A DNA stretch of 64,000 nucleotides from Eudromia elegans (GCA_003342815.1 PTEX01000016.1:3928816-3992815), one strand, 5' to 3'. Numbered from the stretch's first letter, positions 1 to 12,214 are shown. Made by a program: numbers and translations. The notes: generated by a model from the sequence alone, not told the origin.

Positions 1-2419
1 GGCCCCGCAGTCTGCAAGTCCTGCTGCACGGATAATTTCCATTGTAGCAGCTGTTTAATAGCTTGTCTCTTTCTCATTTGGACTTGCACACACGACTTGC
101 AAAGTGCTTCCCCTTGCCCCGAACTCTGCCTGCTCTGGAGGCAGCCTGAGTTTCTGGATTTGCAACAGGTACTTGTTTGGCACAACGACAGGTTTTCACA
201 TGCTACCTAAACCTTTAGAACATGTAATTTTCCTCCCAGAACCTACCAAAATTCCAGGGTAAGGAGCTCCAAGGGCAAAAAGGGGGTAGGGGATGAAGGC
301 AGGGGATGCGCGGAGGAGCTGTGCTGTGGGCCCTGAGCAGCACCCGTGCCGTTCTGGAGGCTTTCCTTTGCAGTCAGGAATGTGAAAACAACTGGGTTCG
401 TGTTTTCAAGGCCCCATGGCCAGAACACTTGGGTTCTGTCTCAAAATCTGCTGCTGTCGCTTTGTGAAATCTTTTGTGTCTGTTTTCCTGACGATTCAGT
501 GTGAATGAGACATTGTCTGTCTCACTATTGTGTTTCTTCAAAAACCACAAAAAAACCAAAAACCCCTTACGCGTTTCTAAAATGAGTTCCACTGTGTAAA
601 TGCAAGATCGGGACCCAGATTTTCATCTGCTATAAGCAAAGGGAGTTCAGTTAACTTGGAGTTAGCTGAGAGGCTGCCTCACTGCTCTCAGTGCTTGGAT
701 CTGCCACCGTGCAGTGACCAAGCTTGGACCAACTTTAGTCTTTCTCGTATGTGCAGGAGGAAAGCAGGAAAGTGGATGGCAATTAAAGCCCTCCTGATCC
801 AAATAGCCCCTCATGCTGTTTTTCATCAGTAAATCTCAAAGTACATTACAAATGGGCCTTATCTTCCTCCTGCCCATCATAATCAGGGGAATGAAGGAGC
901 AGGCAGTTAGCATGAGGTTACCCAGCAGGTTCTGCCTGTCTGTGTCTTGGTTGATCTATCTATCTGTCTAATAGCTATTGGCATATATAATTATTTTGCC
1001 CCTTAATTATTTAGAAAAATGTTTAAATAAAGCAGCTTAACTGCAAAATGATCTGGAAAAAGAAAAAAAAAAAAGGAAAAATATTCCTTTCAGGCTGATG
1101 AGGAGCAAAAAAAAGAGGGCCTTCTCCTTGTGCCTTTCCCCATCTTTTCCCATCCAGGGAGGGACTGAGAAAAAATTGGTGTAACTTTAGAGCCATAGCA
1201 GCACAGAGCACAATAAGTGGCTGCACGTTCCAAATACTTTCTGCCATTCCTTTAGTATCTCCATTCACTTTAAAGAAAGATGGATTTACAGTTCCAGCTA
1301 ATCTTACTCTACTGTGCTTTGATAGGTCAAGACATGCTCTCAAAGGAACAAATGCAGAAATGGTGTAAGAAGCTTTTCTTTCTTTATTATCTGTATGGAT
1401 GAAGCTAAATAGAAATATAATGGCAAGCTAGTCTTTTCCTGAACTGATGCATTTTCTATTTGAAAATAAATACATCACAGGATTGAAAATGTTGAGAAAT
1501 CCTACGTGGGTAGGGATAAGTTCAGAAGATCTGTTTCATGTCCCTAGTTACGCCACAGACTCCTGGGGTGATTATGGACCAATTATTGATCCTTTTAGGC
1601 ACCATCTTAATGTAACTGAGCTAATGATATTTCTGTCCTTTGCTTCAGTGATGGGAGGACCCATCTGTTGCTGTTTGGGAAGAGGCACATTCCTGTGGCT
1701 ATAGGACTTAGAGAAGAATCATAAATAAAGATAAGATCTGTAAGTTGTTTTAAAATTCTCTGCAGAAAGTGCTATTTTGGTGTTAGTTTGAGTTGAAGAA
1801 ATAGTAATCATGTACATTTAGGATGCAGGCACATTTATACAAAAATAGAGTAAGACCTTGTCCAATCTGCAGTCGTGCAAATACAAGTATTTTCTCTTTG
1901 AAATTCACTATGGACTCATCTTTGTTGGAGGATCCCATATTGCAAGTTCCTCTCTGGAGGCTTCCTTGACATCGCAGGCTCCAAACTCGAGCACTGAGCC
2001 TGAATGCCCCTGTGCTCTCAGGAGGTAAGATAGGTAAGACGATGTATTTCTATCCGTTATTGTTTTTCAAATCTGTAAAATTGCCTGAAATTCAGGATTG
2101 TTTTTAGCATTTGTTCCTGCACAGGTACGTTATGCAGATAGTTAACTGTTTTTAGAATCAAATATTCTAAGAACTAGAGGTTTTTCTATTTATGGAAATC
2201 CTCTTTCTAAGAGTTTCTGAAATCCAGTTTGTTTCTGTAGGTTACCAAAGTAATTAACTAAGCAGACACTTGGAATAGTTTTTTTCATATCAATATCAGG
2301 TTTGTTCAGGTTTAATTTTAGCTTCCTTTTGTGTCTTCTGCTTGGGGATTGGGAAGTAAATCCGCCTTTATACGGCAGTAAGAAACTTTGTAAAGCTGTA
2401 CTAATGAGGAGGAAAACGA

Positions 2420-2600
2420 ACATTAATTAAACCTGCAGTTAGAGGCTGGGAGTGCCGCGGTGGCGGCAGCCGCTGTCCGGGTTGCTTCATTACGGCCTCG
2501 AATGGGAGCTGTGACGGGAATGGGAATGAGGAGACAATTAAGTCGCTCGCTGAGTGCAGAGCCAGCAAGACGCTTAATTAGCCATAGGAGTCAATGCTGT
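2420..2600. promoter_or_regulatory. Candidate intronic enhancer, homeobox-type sites flanking a CpG-rich core
   Basis: TAATTA-like or AATTAA words occur at about 2424, 2535 and 2574-2580. They flank a short GC-rich core with several CpGs at 2454-2560. This mix of homeodomain words around a CpG-rich core is typical of conserved enhancers, but no function can be read directly. The call is inference from composition only and needs cross-species alignment. Confidence 0.25.
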
Positions 2601-2879
2601 AAAACCTGGAGCTCTCTGTAGATTCTGAATATGTGAAGCGCAGTTTCTGTCCCTGCTGCGAAGGTGGCCTGGGTGTGGGGCAAGGGAGGGGACGCTGGGG
2701 TGTGTTGGGAGCAGAGAAGAGCATGGGGAGGAATAGCCCGTGTGGTCAGTGCTGCTCCTGTGCTCCCTGGGAGCCTGGCAGGTCCCCAGAGACACAGTGC
2801 AGCCCTATAAATCTCCCACTCCCCAAAACAAGATTAGCAGAGCTCTAAACCCAAGCCCTGTGTGTTTGGATGGACTCAT

Positions 2880-3110
2880 TTGTGGCTTATCAATGTAATT
2901 CTCTTCTTAATTAGGCAGGACAGTCGCTCTCCATCATCCTTGTGAAATTCTTCCTCTGTGACTTTCACTCCTACCTAACTGACTTGCTAACCGCAGCGGA
3001 GGGTTTGATTCTCTCAACTGCAGTTTCCTTTTGATTAAGTGTCATCTCCCGCTCTACTCTTTAATGCATATTAATGACTGCTAAGCAGTGCTTGACTTGA
3101 GCAATTTGAG
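2880..3110. promoter_or_regulatory. Candidate conserved noncoding block, POU/homeodomain words
   Basis: The block contains TTAATTAG near 2908, TTTGATTAAG near 3031 and an ATGCATATTAATGA word at about 3064-3077 that resembles a POU/octamer plus homeodomain composite. No open frame or repeat explains it. It is a candidate only; the evidence is motif clustering by eye. Confidence 0.2.
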
Positions 3111-3455
3111 TTGGGATCCCGAAAGCTTTGGAAGGAAGGCCTGGGGCTGTCCTGCCTGGGGAAATAGTGGGAGATTATAGACTCTTTGCTACAGTTTGCA
3201 AGTTCCAAAGGCAAATACATTTTCAATTAATTTGTATTTTTATTCACCTCATGACACAGTCACTGCTGACGTTATTTAGTGATATTCCCATATTCCCGTT
3301 AGTTTCAGTTGAAAACTCCCAGGAGGCAAAAGAAGAGCTAATCAGGAGCTCAGCAGTTCTTCCAGAATTCCAGGTGTTTTCCACAGCTGATGCTCGTGCC
3401 CACGGTTAGTCCCGGGTCGCCCAGCACACGCGCGGCTGCAGAGGGCAGTGCTGGG

Positions 3456-3484
3456 CACGGCTTGACCAGGACTGTCAAGCCGTG
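3456..3484. repeat. Perfect inverted repeat, 10-bp stem with 9-nt loop
   Basis: CACGGCTTGA at 3456-3465 is followed by the 9-nt spacer CCAGGACTG and its exact reverse complement TCAAGCCGTG at 3475-3484. The outer pair 3455/3485 would be a G-T wobble in RNA. It is too short for a microRNA precursor on its own, and no known element is recognised. It could be a chance palindrome, a dimeric transcription-factor site or a small intronic hairpin. Confidence 0.6.
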
Positions 3485-3989
3485 TAGAGCAGCAGTCCTG
3501 ACGTGGCCTCCAAGCTCCAGAGCACAGACCTGCTGCTGGAAGCCTTGAGCTTGCTAATTAAAGGCCTTCTGCTTTTCTGTCCCCTGGAGATGCACAGATC
3601 TATCTATCCGTATGATGTCCCAGGAAAGTCTTTTGGGTCTAACCTTTGTAGAAGAGAAAGCACAACTTGGCTCAAGCAATATGGCATTTCTGTTTTGCTC
3701 ATCTAGAGGTATTCGCCAGCAAATTCAGAAATGCAGCAAATTTCATGCTGTGTTGTCGTTGTAGACTTGAAGTTCATCCGGTAGCCACGGTCTTGGCGTG
3801 ACGGCCTTTTGGGAGCTCCGTGCCGCTGGTTGCTGAAACCTCCTTCTAACTGTGGGGCTTTCGGGGGTGCTTGGAGCATTATCAGGAAAAAGAAAGCACT
3901 AGGCAGTTCATATGGAGCTTTTCCAGCCCAAGGTACTGGGCGAAACAATAAACCTGCCCTCACAAGTCTCCTAGAAGACCCTGGTTATG

Positions 3990-4083
3990 CCTAGTCACAG
4001 GTGGAGAGATGGAAGCAAAGAGGTTAAATGTCTTGCTCGAAGCCGCGAGGAAGGGTGTGGTGGAGAGAGCCAGGAGCCCCACG
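3990..4083 (-). mobile_element. MIR-like SINE relic (core region)
   Basis: Read on the + strand, this stretch follows the reverse complement of the MIR core: an 'acag' start, then words like 'gcaaagaggttaaatg', 'cttgctcgaagcc' and 'gagagagccaggagcccc'. These correspond to the MIR order of gaggttaag, cttgcccaaggtcac and cagagccagga. Divergence is high, as expected for an element that predates the bird-mammal split. Assignment is from remembered consensus order, not an alignment. Confidence 0.45.
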
Positions 4084-6979
4084 TATTTTTTAATGAATCT
4101 TTTATAGCTTTGAGTATATTATTAGGCAGATGGCTTGAACTGTGAATTTCTGTAGAAACTCTGCCTTGCAATCTAAATGAATTTTCTTCTCAAAGTCTTA
4201 AATTGAAAGAAAAGGAGAAAATAAGGTTTGGTTCAGGACTTGAGAATATGTTCACTAATTAAAAAACTATGCAGGATATGGAATATGTAAAAATGTATCA
4301 TTCTTTTACAGTTCAAGGGCACATTCATTCTTTCCTAATATTTCTGACAAAAAATAATTAATGTGCTGCTGGGGATTAACAGAAAAGAGAAATTCCAGAA
4401 TAAGATGACATAGGTACATCTCCCTATGTCACAGTCCAGACTGAAATGAAAATGGAAATATTCAGCCATGTTTGATGGTTAATTTTCTTCCTTTTTGCAC
4501 TAGGGAAGACTTGCTCATGGGGTTGTATAGAGTTGTGCAGTGTCTGAGCACGTGATGGATGGCCTGTTATTTGGCAGCATCTGGGGTCTATTTTTTATCA
4601 TAGATCGTGGGAAGGGTCTTCACTGTGATTGTGGTGTTGCCATTAGCAGCTGCCTGCAGCGGAAAGTTAACATAATTTATGATAAAATGCACTGTATGAA
4701 TCACCCCTATAGAAGAGGGCCAGCCCGAGGCACAGTGATCTGCAGGAAATGTCAGGGTTTGGCTGCTGGTTTCGTGCCCTGTGGAGAGGTATTTGGGGTC
4801 TCCCCCCGTCGGCCGCTGTTCCATCCAGTGGCTCTCCGTTTTCCCAGGCAAAGTCTCCTGTCTGAACACATTTTCTTTTCCCAAAGACCACCAAGCCCTG
4901 CAAGCTAATACTTACAAAGATCGTCCCTCTGTCTGATCGGGTCAGCTGCTGCTTGCAAGCCTTGTCCATCTGCTGATTTTTTCAGAAGAGAAAATCACTG
5001 CTGGTCACTCCATAACCAGGAGGTTTAAGAAACCCAGAAATACATACGAGCCTGTGTGCAGTCGTATAACTGAACTTGCAAAAAGCAGAATCACATTTTC
5101 TTCATACGTCAGTTGGTTTCTCTCTGTATTCACCCTGAGCTGGCGTACAGGACGTGCGTCGTGTTGCTGAGGTTGGGCTTGCAGTGCCTGCAACTTCTCC
5201 ATCTTTGGTTGTGCATTTCTTTCTTGGTACACTCCCTAATATCCAGACAAGATGTGAGTGTGGGCATGCAGCCAAAATGTTTATTAAAAGGAGAATGATA
5301 TGAATTTTGAAATTTTGATGTATTCCTTTTTACAGTAGAAATCAGTTGGTGTCTGTCTGGTTTCAGCACTTATTTTCTTGGTTGTCTGAGCTTCCTAGAG
5401 CTGCTGAGCCCATCTCACCTTTGTGTCTGATGTAGAATCTAAATTAGATGAGAAGAATCAGGACAAGATTTCAAGTACAGTTTCCTCTCTCTACAGGCAG
5501 TTTAAACTGCTTCGATATAATTTTGCTTCTTTAATCCTTCCTCTTCAATCTGTTTTTGTACACGTTATATATACAAAATCTGGATGAGAAATCTTGTCTA
5601 ATGTAAGTTAAGACGTGACAAATGAACCCGACATTTTTCCAAGGAGGGAACCAAAGTACATACTGTATTTATAGCAGTAGAAATGCAGTTTGCTGCCTGT
5701 AGGAGAAAAATATGTCTTGTATGAGAACTTTAATACTGGGATATCGTAAGAGAGTGTAGATGATATTTGTTTCAGTGGGGATACAGGGTTCCAAGAGCTA
5801 AGCCACTTGTCTTGGAAGCTCAAGGTGGGGCTTCAGCACGGAGCAGATTTGGGCCCTTGAAAGCTCATACTAGAAAGAAGCACGTGGCACCATGTGCAGG
5901 ATGGTCTCCCTAGTCCCATCACGAAGGCCAGAAGCTCTAGTGTCATCTTAATAGAGAAAAAAAGTGATGAAGGAGCTTCTAAGAGTTACATTTGGGGCTT
6001 CCCTCCTTTGTACTTTTAACAATTTCTTCCATGTTGATATTAAGACTTGCTGTTCACCAGATAAGAGCAGCTCAAGTTCTTAAACACAGATGTGCAAACA
6101 CACTCAGAAAAAAATGGTTCAAGCCAACTGTTTCTGCCAGCCAACTGCTGGCTACTGCAACCCTCATTCTGCAAGCAGACAGGAGAGGCGAGCCCAGCAG
6201 CTCCGAGCACCCAGTTTGTTTCAGCAGCCTGAAAAGGGTGAAAACACTTGTTAAAATATTCTTGCTCGATGACGATTTTCCTGCTCTGTTAAGTGAGAAG
6301 CATTGGGATGACATTCAGTTGGGATGCTCAGTAGAAGTGCGAATTTCACAGGTTTCTTATACCAAGATGTTTGTTCCAGTCTGAATTCTGAAATTTCTGC
6401 CCCTGAAGAACGCATTGCTGACACCCTTTCTCAAGCAGCTTCGCTGTGTTGAAAGAATATTTTGTCAGGGCAGTGCCTTGTGCCAAGGGGAGGGTGATGG
6501 CAAAGCCTCCCGCCTGCTTGTGAGACGGTACTTTTCCATCTCGCCTCGGAGCAGGAAGGCTGATGCTACGTTCTTGATGTGCCCAACTGCACCCCGGGAG
6601 CAGCTCGTGGTGCTGCACCAACCCTTTCTTTAGCAGAGCGAGCCTGTGGCTAACAAATAGCTGTGGTCCCATTAGCTGTGTTGTTGTAGCTGGGGTCTAA
6701 TTGAGACTGCGTTTGCTAGACAGCCCTAGACCTCTGCCTGCTCGCTTGGCTCTCCGAGGTGCCCCTTGGTTCAGGGCTGGTGCTCTGTCCGTCCTTGTCA
6801 AGTTGGGGAAATGATGCTTCGTTCTGCTCTAATCACGAATTCACCTGGTTTCCTCCCTGCATCCTAATTGCTCTCCAGAGAGCACTAACGTGTGCTTAAG
6901 CATATTGCAACTGTTTACTCATGGTGTCTGCTGCGTGTGCCCTGACGCGAAATGTTCCATCTCTGCCCTGTCGCTCCAG

Positions 6980-7139
6980 GCCGGCATGATTCGCACGGAC
7001 AAGGACGAATTCTTCATCGAGCCTCTGGAGAAGGGGGCCCAGGAGGAGGAGGAAGGAGGAGGCAGGACACACGTGGTCTATCGCAGAGCAGCTGCCAAGA
7101 AGCAGTTTCCTGCGGAGAGCGCAGATATCCAGTATAAAG
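6980..7139 (+). CDS. ADAMTS2: ADAMTS2 exon 3: C-terminal propeptide
   Basis: This 160-bp internal exon encodes 53 codons plus one base and lies in the propeptide of procollagen I N-proteinase, a secreted zinc metalloprotease that removes the N-propeptide of fibrillar procollagens. The acceptor is CTCCAG before 6980 and the donor is AAAG/GTAAGG at 7139/7140. The preceding intron is phase 0 and the following one phase 1. The diagnostic motif is [10 protein letters not shown] followed by HVVYRR, as in vertebrate ADAMTS2. Between them lies an acidic and glycine-rich stretch (QEEEEGGG) where mammals carry a different, alignment-poor linker. The 3' end, rich in alanine and lysine, is also poorly conserved. 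The exon has no start codon of its own; the gene start is upstream of the window. ADAMTS3 and ADAMTS14 have related motifs, but the downstream exons decide for ADAMTS2. Confidence 0.93.
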
Positions 7140-10100
7140 GTAAGGTGGGGATGTTAATGCCAGCTGATGTATAAAGTGTAGCTGAAGGCATGGAGCCAGT
7201 GCAATCTGCTGGCTCTGGCCGCTGTGTCCTTGAGAATGGAGATGTGTTCTGCTCCCTCTGTGCGTGGAAAGGCAGCGGGGGGGTTGAACATCTCAGCTGG
7301 GATAAATAACCATTGCCAAAACACTCTCCAGGATGCTAAAACTATCCCTGCCTTCAATGTTCAAGTAGGAACTGGGTTTCCCTGGCCCCAGGAAGGGTGA
7401 GCATCAGCTGGTGTGTCCAAACCAGGCTTCCTGTTCCAGCAGGGAAGAGCAGCATGGATGGAGCAGCAGTGCCCGGGTAGTTGTGAGTACCAGGGACAGG
7501 TAGCTGTGCTGGAAGGCTGCGACCGGAGTGTGGAGGCTCATGTAGTGTGTGGGTTTTTCATTGTCCCTGTCTTTATTGGCATGGATTCCATCCCAACTGG
7601 AGAATAAATGCTCAGATGTGGACAAAAACCTCCTCTTGAGTCAGTTGTGGGTTTCCTAACGTGGAATTTTGCTTAATGTGCAGTAGACGGTGACGGAACA
7701 ACAGGAGCTAAACATAAGCAGCCTTTCTGTGTAATACTCTGTATTTCTGTGCTCACCACTTTGATGTGGGATGTTTTTAGCTGAACTCATAAGGGATGCA
7801 GACTGGGTTATGGATGTTCTGACAGTTTGTGCTAACACTGAGATTAACCGGCTCGTTTGAAAGGAAACCAAAACCGTCTACACTTTGATCCCCCGTGCAT
7901 GCACCAAACTGCAGAGACGTTTCCCACTAGTAGTTTGGAAGTGAACGAATACCTGAGTGTTTTCTCACAGCAGTTGGCTGTGTTATTAAGTATAATGCAG
8001 AGGGTTAGGTTATTCTCTGCAGAAATCTTCCCAGCGATTCCCATCCCTCTAATATGTCACCATAACGTTCAGCAGATAATGTTATGACACCTCTTATAAA
8101 AAGCCTACTCTTTCTCTTGCAGATAGTAGTCCCCAGAAACCAGTTGGAAGAATGCAGTCATGGGGATTAGGCAGAGAAATTATGGCCAATTTAATAAGCT
8201 AAATTTCGCAATGCTTTAGTTGGAAAGGAGAGGAAAAAGGAAGCAGGCAATAACACTTGTCTGGCTGGGCGATCAGTTATGACCCGTGGGTTATGTGAGC
8301 TGGGCTATTTTGCCTGGTTTTATAGACATCCTGGGGCAGTGCTGGACGGAGAGAGGGTCTGAGGGGCACGGGATCAACCTCCCGGTGCCCAGAGTGATAT
8401 GAGGGAAGGTGCTTCCTTAGTAGCTGTCTACAAAATTGTCGCGCTGCTGGAAGGTGTCAGCCGCTGTGAAACAAAAGAGATTTCATTTGTTCACACCTTA
8501 TGGCAGTGTTTTTGTTTTCGGTTGGTAAACATTGCCGAGGAGTAGGAGTGTGGTACGCAGCAAGAACATCCCGCCTAGATGGGCTCCCGGTACCGGCACG
8601 CGGCACCTGCTGCAGGAAGCCCCGACGGCGCCGCCTCGGACGCCCCTGCGAGAGGCAGAGCCCCAGTGGGGCCGGGCCATGGTGAGGAGGCCGCTGCCAC
8701 CAATGCACAAAGCAGTGCTCGGCCGTGCGATTAAAATGTGTCTTCGTAGGCAGGCTTGCCAAGGGGAAGCGGTCTGGTGCAGGACGGAGCCAGCGCCCGC
8801 CACGGTTTGAACCGCACGTGTCCGTTTTGGGTAGCAGTAGTTGCAATTTTTCATCTTTTGAATTTTAAAATCAAGGAAACACTGACTGGTAGTCTTCCCA
8901 TCCGTCCTCTTCTGATCTGTGAAACTAATTACAAATAAGTTTGTGTTTTGGAAAAACAGCAGTGTAATGCACGTTTTCTTTTTCCATTGGATTCTGAACC
9001 ATTCGACCATTTCCATTCGACCTTAACGTAACCAGCAAAAAAGAGCAGTTACCCCAAAACAGCTCAGTTCTCTCGTGTCTGTGGTTAAACCTGGCTTCCC
9101 TGCTCCTGATTTGCTGTAGGCAACAGGCTTGGGGAGGACGTGCTTTCAAAGACTGTAATTTCATTTTCCAGCTTGTCATTTTCCAGAATGCCTCTAGTTT
9201 TGGTTAACAAACGTCAAAATATTTAGTGACTGGGCGCTGATAAGCACAACGTGCTGCATGTTTCCATAATGCTCTAAATTAATCAATGGGCTTGCTTAGC
9301 AAATATTTAGCAGGGCACTTTCAGCATGCTGCATCTATTAAAAATTTAAAAAAGGGGAGAGAATGGTTAACCAAGAACACTCTCCTCTTCCACCATCCCT
9401 TGAGACATCTGCGTTGTTGCCAAGTGCCATAAATTTCCATGTGATGAATCGTAATACGTAGTTTACTTGTAAAGGTCCAGCCTCCAAGTCATATGAATAT
9501 GTGATAACTTTTTCTGCCCCCCACGTGGCTCTTGTAACTGTTCAGAAAAAGAAGTTCAAAAATATTTGCATATTCAGCAATTAAAAAGCCGTGAGTAAGA
9601 TGAAGCGTAGAGTATTCTGTAACACTGGAAATCCCACGATATGTTAGTTTAATCCTGTGATTTGGGAGGGGATTGTGAGTCGCGGTTGCTGAGTGCTCGT
9701 GTTTGGGAGGACGGACACGAGCTCCTCCTGAGCGCTGCTCTTCGTGGCCGCCTCTCACCCAGTGAGCAGGACGAGCTGTTCCCTCGCCAGCGGCGCGGGA
9801 GGGAAGGAAAAGAACTCCCCGAACTCCGGGTTGGCTGGGGCAGGCGGGAATATTCCAGGCCTTGGGACTCACCCTTCCCACGAGGAGCCAGGCCATGGTC
9901 ACACAGCCCTGGTGTGTAGCAGGGAAAGCAGACAAGGGGGTAGAGAAGTGGCTGGACCTGACGCCAAAGGAGCTGGAACTGATGGGAATGCTACTGCAGG
10001 AGTCCGTGTGGACTCCCTGAAAAGCAGGCTCATTGTTTTGGGAAGATGAGTGCTGGGAAAGGAGGCTGAGACGATGGTGGGAAAAAAGCCCTATTTTTTT

Positions 10101-11829
10101 CGTGGGGACTGTGTTTTTACTACTTGCCTATAATTTATCTTCCTCTAGATAAAAATAAACAGCATGCTGAAAATATTTTAGTATTTCCTGTTGAATTCCT
10201 TTTTGCATAGATAAGACTGTGTTTGGCAACTTCAAAACTTTCTGTGCAGTAAAAGCAGAATTAAATGGTCAAGCAGAAGGAGCAGGTCTTCTCTCAGACC
10301 TATTCTTTTTGCCCTCATGTTTTTGGTAGATGGTCTGAAAAATGAAATAGAAAAGCTTAATTTTTGTTTCAAAGGGCCATGTGAGTACCGGGGTTGTAAT
10401 CTCTGCAATCTCCCATGTCCTCTGCTAGACTATCATGGTCATCACCTCCTGCAGCTCCATGATGTGCAAAAACTTCCCTCTCCTCGTGCCACTGAGACAG
10501 TAGTGAGGCCTGGGGGGGTGGTCTCTGCAGCCGGGCAGAAATTGAAGATGAAATAAAGAAAACTAGAAATTGTTGGGAAGATGAAGTAAAATATATGCTA
10601 AAGCCACAGCAAGTCAGCTGCCAGAGCTCTGCAGGTTTTATAGATGATGTTTTGGAGGAGAACTCTTCCATCATAGCCCATCAAACTGCCAATGACATTG
10701 ATTTACTAATGTATTTAAATTACTTTGTGGAAACCAAGGTGCATTTGCTGTGCATTTTGCTGGATTGCCTGAAATGACACCCAGATGGGCTGCAGCCTGG
10801 CCGGCTGCCAGCCTCATTTGCAGAACCTTTGCTGGTTGCCTTTGCAGAGGATCCGTTCCCTCAGAAACCCAAAGTTTCTCCCGATTCAATCAATATTTCC
10901 TCTCAATGTGTACTCCTGCTGATTAATTACCGTTCCCTTATTTTGCAGTTAGCAAGGCACCGATGACAATATTTTTTGTCTCCTTCCTACATCATCTGTG
11001 CATGATAAATACATCTGTCTTTGTCCTGGCTTGGTTTTCTCTGAATTTCATAGTCAGAGAAATGGGGCTTTTCTGGAAAGAGAAAGATGGAGAATTTGGG
11101 GGTGATTCAATTTTCGGATAAGAAACAAGGTTATGTACTTGCAAAAAAAACCCCAAGTCTCTTGAGATCATTATTAGGCCAGTGGATGTCACCTTTCCTT
11201 GCCACAGATGTAGCTGATGAAGCAGTTCTTGGCTGGCATGGGAAAAAAATCTCCCTTGCAGGAATTTTAATATGGAACTTTTGGATAAATCTGAAGAACT
11301 CCATAACAGTGCAGTACATCATCTGGAAAATCAACTGCATGCAAATGAATGCTGTTCCTGCATATAGTTGGTGTGAAGTATAAGGAGTAGCCTCCTTTTT
11401 CCAGAGTTGATAGCAATTTCTATCACAGATCAAAGCTTGCTGGAGGAGTGACCTACCCGTCCTGCTGGCAGTGCTGGCTGGTTATACGCTAGTGTATCCC
11501 AAGCTTGTGGAACCTGAGCTTGTGGGACAGTTTTCTAGAGGTAAAAACAAGCATTGTAATATAGGATAGAATAATATAGTGATATAATGGGCTATTTTTG
11601 GCTGCCAGTTGAGTATTTCTCAGAGCAGAGTGATTTTGCTCTGTGTGTGCTTTAATGACAGGTACATGGTGATGGGTGTGAATATCAGGAGCACAGTGAA
11701 GCCATGGGGGCTACTTTTTCACTATATTTTTTCCAACTTTTGAACAGTTTGGAAAAGTGTATTGGGCTTTCAGAGTATTTTTGCTTTTAATTAAAACACT
11801 CCTCATTTTCCCAGCTGCTAAGAATGGCT
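7140..11829 (+). other. ADAMTS2: ADAMTS2 intron 3, first part
   Basis: The donor GTAAGG starts at 7140. No further coding exon of the gene is seen. A strong acceptor-like pyrimidine tract ending in CTTGCAG at 8121 precedes 26 open codons in the right phase and then a stop; this is discussed as a possible cryptic exon. CpG-rich patches occur at about 8560-8820 and 9660-9850. Open frames overlapping these patches on both strands (for example 172 codons on the minus strand at 8498-9016) look like GC-driven chance frames with no recognisable domain. Nothing else is supported. Confidence 0.8.
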
Positions 11830-12085
11830 TCCAAAGCAGCGAGCGCGCAGTCGAAACGTCCTCGTAATTGCTTTCTCCTGACAACGGCAGCTGCTGCAGG
11901 TGCTGCAGGGCTGTTTGGCCTCAGCCGGTGACAGAAGGGCTCGTGCGTGCAGGTGAGGCTGCGGGAAGCGGCGCCGAGACGCCCCGTGCTGCGCGGCGCC
12001 GATGCTGCCGCTGGGCTGCGGAGCCGCGCGCGACGCCGCGGGCCGGGCCGGCTCCGCCACCGTTGCCTGCAGCATCATCTCCGCC
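11830..12085. promoter_or_regulatory. Intronic CpG island
   Basis: A sharply bounded GC-rich block sits in AT-rich intron sequence. Between about 11960 and 12060 roughly twenty CpG dinucleotides fall within about 100 bp, including runs such as GCGGCGCCGAGACGCC and GCCGCGCGCGACGCCGCGG. No exon frame of ADAMTS2 is present. Such islands in vertebrates usually mark unmethylated promoters or enhancers, so an alternative promoter, antisense RNA promoter or GC-biased-conversion patch are the options. Direction cannot be read. Open frames on both strands are compositional. Confidence 0.5.
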
Positions 12086-12214
12086 TTAGACGCTCTCCAA
12101 AAAACTGCAATTGTTGCTAAACATGGGAATTCTTTATAGGAATTTTATGTCATTACGTTAAGAGCCCAGTTTCTGAATTTAACCCCACTGTTCTTCTTAA
12201 GCAAGAGATCCAGA

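Larger units (their letters stand above)
1..6979 (+). other. ADAMTS2: 3' part of ADAMTS2 intron 2 (human numbering)
   Basis: No coding exon is supported here. All open frames are short, start at chance ATGs and show no recognisable protein. The stretch ends in a pyrimidine-rich acceptor just before exon 3. It holds a short ATCT run (about 952-969), an A-rich tract (about 1057-1078), a homeobox-site-rich block around 2420-2600, another around 2880-3110, a perfect inverted repeat at 3456-3484 and a MIR-like SINE relic at 3990-4083. From 4100 to 6979 I see nothing beyond ordinary intronic sequence. The intron number is inferred from the human gene, where the two exons before this point encode the signal peptide and most of the propeptide. 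Confidence 0.8.

Noticed and set aside
840-925. Possible further MIR fragment
   Set aside because: Only the word 'gcatgaggttacccagcag' is suggestive; the order and the rest of the core are missing.
8498-9016. 172-codon minus-strand frame
   Set aside because: Driven by a CpG-rich patch; no domain, and overlapping frames on both strands.
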